Below the pieces are notes generated by a model. The model worked only from the letters and a program-made list of their open reading frames with translations. It searched no databases and was not told where the DNA came from. A DNA stretch of 64,000 bases from Rhodobacter sp. (GTDB taxonomy: Bacteria > Pseudomonadota > Alphaproteobacteria > Rhodobacterales > Rhodobacteraceae). Position numbers and translations under genes: made by a program. Positions 60,711 through 64,000 of this stretch are shown here, one piece after another. The stretch is taken from NCBI GenBank assembly GCA_020637555.1, contig JACKKF010000013.1, positions 62,001 through 126,000 of the forward strand, written 5' to 3'. How positions within the stretch are numbered: the stretch's first letter is position 1; every line of letters starts with the position of its first letter.

Positions 60711-60722
60711 AAAACATGTTTT
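60711..60722. promoter_or_regulatory. Palindrome AAAACATGTTTT before the third binding-protein gene
   Basis: Perfect 12-base palindrome 47 bases upstream of the start, in the 138-base gap after regA. It is a possible operator of the amide operon; no clear -10/-35 pair could be assigned around it. Confidence 0.4.
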
Positions 60723-60752
60723 GGTGGGGTCGCCTATGATGCAAATGCACCA

Positions 60753-60776
60753 ATCCCGGCCGCGACGGACCGGGAT
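60753..60776 (-). terminator. Terminator-like hairpin after regA
   Basis: Seven-base arms ATCCCGG / CCGGGAT around ten bases, 27 bases past the regA stop. Only a short T-containing stretch follows, so termination efficiency is uncertain. Confidence 0.5.
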
Positions 60777-60802
60777 AATCAGGTTTTCAGGGTGTGGTTT
60801 GC

Positions 60803-61360
60803 CTAACGCGGGCTGCGTTTGGCCAGGATGCGCTGCAAGGTGCGGCGATGCATCGACAGCCGCCGCGCGGTCTCGGACACGTTGCGGTCGCACTGTTCAT
60901 AGACCCGCTGGATATGTTCCCAGCGCACGCGATCGGCCGACATCGGGTTTTCCGGCGGTTCGGGCAGCACGGCGTCCTCGCGCTGCAACAGGGCGTTCAC
61001 GACCTCGTCGGCATCGGCGGGTTTCGACAGATAGTCCGTGGCGCCGATCTTGACCGCGGCGACGGCGGTGGCAATCGCGCCATACCCCGTCAGCACCACG
61101 ATCCGCGCATCGGGCCGCTTTGCGCGCAGAACCTCGACGACATCCAGCCCGTTGCCATCCTCGAGCCTGAGGTCGATCACCGCATAGGCCGGGGGGCGCG
61201 CCACGGCCAGCGCCTTGCCCGCCGCCACCGATGCGGCGGTCTCGACAGAAAATCCGCGCCGCTCCATGGCCCGTGCGAGGCGCTTCAGGAACACCTCGTC
61301 GTCATCGACCAGCAGCAGCGAGGGATCCTCGCCAAGATCGAGAGGGCTGTCGTCGGCCAT
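60803..61360 (-). CDS. regA: RegA/PrrA/ActR redox response regulator, 185 aa
   Basis: Global regulator that switches photosynthesis, respiration, carbon and nitrogen fixation genes according to redox state. The phospho-acceptor Asp63 is in YAVIDLRLEDG, SLLLVDDDEVFLKR holds the acidic pocket, and LTGYGAIATAVAAVKIGATD and YLSKPADADEVV complete the receiver. The Fis-type helix-turn-helix NVSETARRLSMHRRTLQRIL lies at the C-terminus. The ATG of MADDSPLDLG is used; the open frame begins 13 codons earlier without support. Partner of the RegB kinase encoded divergently. Confidence 0.95.
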   Translation of the reverse strand: MADDSPLDLGEDPSLLLVDDDEVFLKRLARAMERRGFSVETAASVAAGKALAVARPPAYAVIDLRLEDGNGLDVVEVLRAKRPDARIVVLTGYGAIATAVAAVKIGATDYLSKPADADEVVNALLQREDAVLPEPPENPMSADRVRWEHIQRVYEQCDRNVSETARRLSMHRRTLQRILAKRSPR

Positions 61361-61452
61361 GCCAGTATCCCCGGGTTGCTGAGATCGATCTAGTGTCACA
61401 ACGGCCCGAGGTCAAACCCGGATGCACGATTCCGCATACGAATGTGCCGGGA

Positions 61453-62100
61453 TTACATGTGCTCGACGAAGCACTGCGTGCGCGCCGCCACCTCTTCGGC
61501 CGGGGTGTCATGGCGGAACACCTCGACCGTGCCGTGCCCGGGCAGAACCAGGTAGCTGAACGTCGAGTGATCCACCAGGTAATAGTCGGGGTCGTCGGAG
61601 TCCTGCCGCGCGAAATAGGTGCGATACGCCCGCGAGGCGGCGCGGACCTGATCCTCGCTGCCGGTCAGGCCGACCATGCGCGGATGAAAGATCGCGGCGA
61701 ATTCACCCACCACTTCGGGCGTGTCGCGGTTCGGGTCGATCGAGATGAACACCGGCTGGATCATGATGCCGTTCGATTCCAGGATCTCGGTCGCCAGCGC
61801 ATTGCGCGCATTGTCCAACGGACAGACATCAGGGCAGAAGGTATAGCCGAAATACACCAGCGACGGCATGGTCAGCACATCCTGGTCGGTCACGGTCTGG
61901 CCCTGCGAATTCACCAGCGTGAACGGCCCGCCGATCGACGACAGGCCACCTTGCACCACCGTCTGACGACACGGGGCAAATGGATCGTCGCTGCCACCCG
62001 TCAGACCGGCCAGCCACGCAGGGCGGGCCACGAACAACCCGATCACCACCAGAAAGACCACGGTCAGAACCGCTGCACCGATTGCATAGGCGCGTGTCAT
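61453..62100 (-). CDS. senC: SenC/Sco-family copper chaperone, 215 aa
   Basis: Membrane-anchored thioredoxin-fold protein that delivers copper to cytochrome oxidase and influences RegB signalling. One N-terminal anchor (AIGAAVLTVVFLVVIGLFVA), Cu-binding Cys89 and Cys93 in YFGYTFCPDVCP and His178 in YYLVDHSTFSYL. It lies 92 bases before regA on the same strand and diverges from regB, the standard order in purple nonsulfur and related bacteria. Confidence 0.94.
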   Translation of the reverse strand: MTRAYAIGAAVLTVVFLVVIGLFVARPAWLAGLTGGSDDPFAPCRQTVVQGGLSSIGGPFTLVNSQGQTVTDQDVLTMPSLVYFGYTFCPDVCPLDNARNALATEILESNGIMIQPVFISIDPNRDTPEVVGEFAAIFHPRMVGLTGSEDQVRAASRAYRTYFARQDSDDPDYYLVDHSTFSYLVLPGHGTVEVFRHDTPAEEVAARTQCFVEHM

Positions 62101-62199
62101 GTCTCGCTCTCCGTTCCGTTCATCCTGTGCGCGCGCTTGATGCCCCAGCCTGCCGCGCTTATCAATGCGCGAACCCGTGACCGCGACAACAGGCCGCCA
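62101..62199. promoter_or_regulatory. Divergent promoter region senC / regB
   Basis: 99 bases between the two starts. I see no strong -35/-10 pair and no palindrome of note. A weak ribosome site precedes regB. Confidence 0.4.
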
Positions 62200-63585
62200 A
62201 TGGACACGCCCGCCCCGGGACAGATGAACCGCGATGTGCAGGGCCACTGGGTCCGGCTGGAAACGCTGACCCGCGTGCGCTGGCTGGCGGTCGCCGGGCA
62301 GATCGCGGCACTCCTGGTCGCGCGCTTTGTCTTCGATCTGGAATTCGCGCTGGTCGTCTGCCTGTCCGTTGTCGGCGTTTCCGCCGTATCGAACGTCATC
62401 AGCACCTTTGTCTTCCCCCGCTCGAAACGCCTGTCCGAAATCGAGGCCCTGCTGACGCTTCTGTTCGACACGACGCAACTGTCCCTGCTGCTGTTCCTGA
62501 CCGGCGGCTTGAACAACCCCTTTGCCCTGCTGCTGATCGCGCCGGTGACGATCGCCGGCACCGCGTTGCAGCTCAGGTCGATCCTGATCCTCGGCGGGGC
62601 CACGATGCTGCTGGCGTCGCTGCTGGCGTTTTCGTTCGAACCCCTGACCCTGGGCGGGGATCCTCTGCTGCTGCCCGATCTGTTCCGATTCGGCTTCTGG
62701 TTGGCGCTGGTCATCGGAATCGTCTTCATCGGGTTCTATTCACGCTCGATCGCGAGTGAAAAGCACGCCCTGACCGAGGCCCTGCTGGCGATGCGCATGG
62801 CGCTGGCACGCGAACAGAAGCTGACCGACCTGGGCGGCGTGGTCGCGGCCGCCGCGCATGAACTGGGCACACCGCTGGCGACGATCCGGCTGATCTCGGG
62901 CGAGTTGATGGACGCCCTCAGCGATCCCGAGCAGGCCGAGGACGCCCGTGTCATCCGCGAGCAGACCGACCGCTGCCGCGCCATCCTGCGATCCATGGGG
63001 CAGGCCGGAAAGGACGACCTGCACATGCGCCACGCGCCGCTGCAGGCCGTGCTGGCCGATGCCGCCGCGCCCCACACCGACCGCGGGCCGCAGGTGCATT
63101 TCGACATGCTGGGCACGGCCGGTTCAATGCCCGAGATCCAGCGCAGGCCGGAAATCCTGCATGGTCTGCGCAACCTGATCCAGAACGCCGTGGATTTCGC
63201 GCAAGGCCATGTCTGGATCGAGGCCGGCTGGACAGACACACGCATCCATCTGCGGGTGATCGACGACGGGGCGGGCTATCCGCCGAACCTGCTGGACCGG
63301 ATCGGCGAACCCTATCTGCGCGACCGGCGCGCCGATGACGCGCGCAACGATCCGCGCCCGGGCTACGAGGGGATGGGGCTGGGCCTGTTCATCGCCAAGA
63401 CGCTGCTGGAACGCACTGGCGCGACCGTCCGGTTCGACAACTGCACCAACCCGGATCGCCTGCCCCGCGGATTTGCCGGCCCGCGTTGCGGGGCCATGGC
63501 CGAAGTGACCTGGCCACGCCGCGCGATCGAGGCCGACGCCCGTCGCGCGCTGGGCGAGAACGCGCAGATCGACAACGATCCGTAA
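62200..63585 (+). CDS. regB: RegB/PrrB-type redox sensor histidine kinase, 461 aa
   Basis: Membrane kinase that senses the quinone pool and respiratory flux and phosphorylates RegA. Six membrane segments lie in residues ~28-182 with the quinone-binding GGLNNPFALLLIAPVTI at 102-118. The phospho-acceptor His220 is in AAHELGTPLATIR and the redox-active Cys259 in QTDRCRAILRSMG, at almost the same spacing as His225/Cys265 of Rhodobacter capsulatus RegB. N box LIQNAVDFA and G box GYEGMGLGLFIAKTLLERTG are intact. The ATG of MDTPAPGQMNRD is chosen. Confidence 0.95.
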   Translation: MDTPAPGQMNRDVQGHWVRLETLTRVRWLAVAGQIAALLVARFVFDLEFALVVCLSVVGVSAVSNVISTFVFPRSKRLSEIEALLTLLFDTTQLSLLLFLTGGLNNPFALLLIAPVTIAGTALQLRSILILGGATMLLASLLAFSFEPLTLGGDPLLLPDLFRFGFWLALVIGIVFIGFYSRSIASEKHALTEALLAMRMALAREQKLTDLGGVVAAAAHELGTPLATIRLISGELMDALSDPEQAEDARVIREQTDRCRAILRSMGQAGKDDLHMRHAPLQAVLADAAAPHTDRGPQVHFDMLGTAGSMPEIQRRPEILHGLRNLIQNAVDFAQGHVWIEAGWTDTRIHLRVIDDGAGYPPNLLDRIGEPYLRDRRADDARNDPRPGYEGMGLGLFIAKTLLERTGATVRFDNCTNPDRLPRGFAGPRCGAMAEVTWPRRAIEADARRALGENAQIDNDP

Positions 63586-63592
63586 ACGGGTC

Positions 63593-63608
63593 TTAACCCG
63601 GATTTAAC
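63593..63608 (+). promoter_or_regulatory. Full CtrA box TTAA-N7-TTAAC
   Basis: TTAA at 63593-63596, seven bases, TTAAC at 63604-63608: an exact match to the alphaproteobacterial CtrA consensus. It starts 79 bases before the PAS gene and overlaps a small hairpin (CGGGT-CTTA-ACCCG, 63587-63600) that may end regB transcription. Confidence 0.65.
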
Positions 63609-63671
63609 CAATCGGACCGAATCCTGACGCCGACTCGTGACGGATCGCGAGACAGGTTTCAGGAAGATCCC

Positions 63672-64000
63672 ATGCAGATGACGTTCGCACTTGCCCTCGT
63701 CCTCGTCGGAACTTCGGCGCTGACGGCTTTGGCCATTCTCATGTTCGCAGGCGCCCTGGGCAAACCCCGGATCCGGGCGACCGGCGCGGTCACGGCGGCG
63801 GGCGATGCGGCCTTTCTGTTCGATGGTCAGACCCTGCTGGATGCCAACCAACGCGGTCACAGGCTGCTCGATTCCCTGCACCGGACCGCAGGCGAGGACG
63901 GCACCGACTGGGGCCGCCTGACCCGTCACCTGCTGCGCGAGTTTCCCGATCTGACCCAGGCGTTGACGGATCTGCCGACCACCCGGCACGCGCTGCTGAA
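63672..64000 (+). CDS. PAS-type signalling protein, possibly DivL-like kinase (partial)
   Basis: The first 109 residues of a gene cut by the right edge. One membrane anchor (FALALVLVGTSALTALAILM) is followed by a linker and AAFLFDGQTLLDANQRGHRL, which looks like the first strand of a PAS domain. Position after regB and the CtrA box before it fit the DivL-like kinases of Rhodobacterales, which act on the CckA-ChpT-CtrA relay. That identity is from synteny; no kinase motif is visible here. The ATG chosen follows AGGAAG. Confidence 0.7.
   Translation, partial: MQMTFALALVLVGTSALTALAILMFAGALGKPRIRATGAVTAAGDAAFLFDGQTLLDANQRGHRLLDSLHRTAGEDGTDWGRLTRHLLREFPDLTQALTDLPTTRHALL

Noticed and set aside
62137..62165. 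FNR-type site between senC and regB
   Set aside because: TTGAT and ATCAA half-sites are present but about 20 bases apart; FNR needs four.
1..64000. Mobile elements, phage genes, CRISPR arrays, rRNA or tRNA genes
   Set aside because: No transposase or integrase protein, no direct-repeat array with spacers and no recognisable stable-RNA sequence were seen in either strand.

Overview
The window is high-GC, densely packed DNA from an alphaproteobacterium, most probably a Rhodobacterales/Rhodobacteraceae member. The best evidence is the right end: a RegA-type response regulator and SenC diverge from a RegB-type redox sensor kinase, and a full CtrA box (TTAA-N7-TTAAC) lies before a PAS-type signalling gene. 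I saw no rRNA, tRNA, CRISPR array or insertion sequence. No gene-free stretch exceeds about 250 bases, and four-base ATGA or one-base TGATG gene overlaps are common.

Region 1 (1-26.2 kb) looks like a catabolic island. One minus-strand operon runs from about 15.43 kb to the left edge. It encodes two RPE65/carotenoid-oxygenase-family enzymes, a lipocalin-like protein, a PaaN-type aldehyde dehydrogenase, a nitronate-monooxygenase-like flavoprotein, two thiolases, a duplicated HxlR regulator, an ABC transporter of the branched-chain amino acid (Liv) type and an acyl-CoA ligase. A second minus-strand operon (22.15-15.57 kb) has an alpha/beta hydrolase, a second nitronate-monooxygenase-like protein, a second acyl-CoA ligase, a TRAP transporter and an ABM-domain protein. 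A plus-strand operon (22.4-26.2 kb) has a third carotenoid-oxygenase-family enzyme, a second duplicated HxlR regulator, an IclR regulator and a hotdog thioesterase. I infer oxidative cleavage of a hydrophobic polyene or stilbene-like compound to aldehydes, then oxidation, CoA activation and beta-oxidation. The substrate is not known.

Region 2 (26.2-38.3 kb) has a second Liv transporter with a small exported protein inserted in the operon, a third acyl-CoA ligase and a GntR regulator. Divergent from these is an acyl-CoA dehydrogenase / SDR / MaoC hydratase / SDR operon.

Region 3 (38.3-43.6 kb) has an EmrAB-type efflux pair with a MarR regulator, diverging from msrB-msrA and a uracil-DNA-glycosylase-family gene. 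A 17-bp perfect palindrome lies between them.

Region 4 (43.0-52.1 kb) has an XRE-cupin regulator diverging from an operon for an FAD amine/D-amino-acid oxidoreductase, a second TRAP transporter, an M81 (MlrC-like) metallopeptidase, an alpha/beta hydrolase and an ornithine-cyclodeaminase-like enzyme. A convergent histone-deacetylase-like amidohydrolase follows. Two palindromes 21 bp apart sit at the promoter. The set looks like uptake and breakdown of an unidentified nitrogen compound.

Region 5 (52.1-60.7 kb) combines a third Liv transporter with both subunits of N,N-dimethylformamidase and a LuxR regulator. The small subunit is joined in frame to the C-terminus of the LivM permease yet has its own strong ribosome binding site, which is the most unusual gene arrangement here.

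Region 6 (60.8-64 kb) is the conserved redox-regulation locus regA-senC / regB and the start of a DivL-like gene cut by the window edge.
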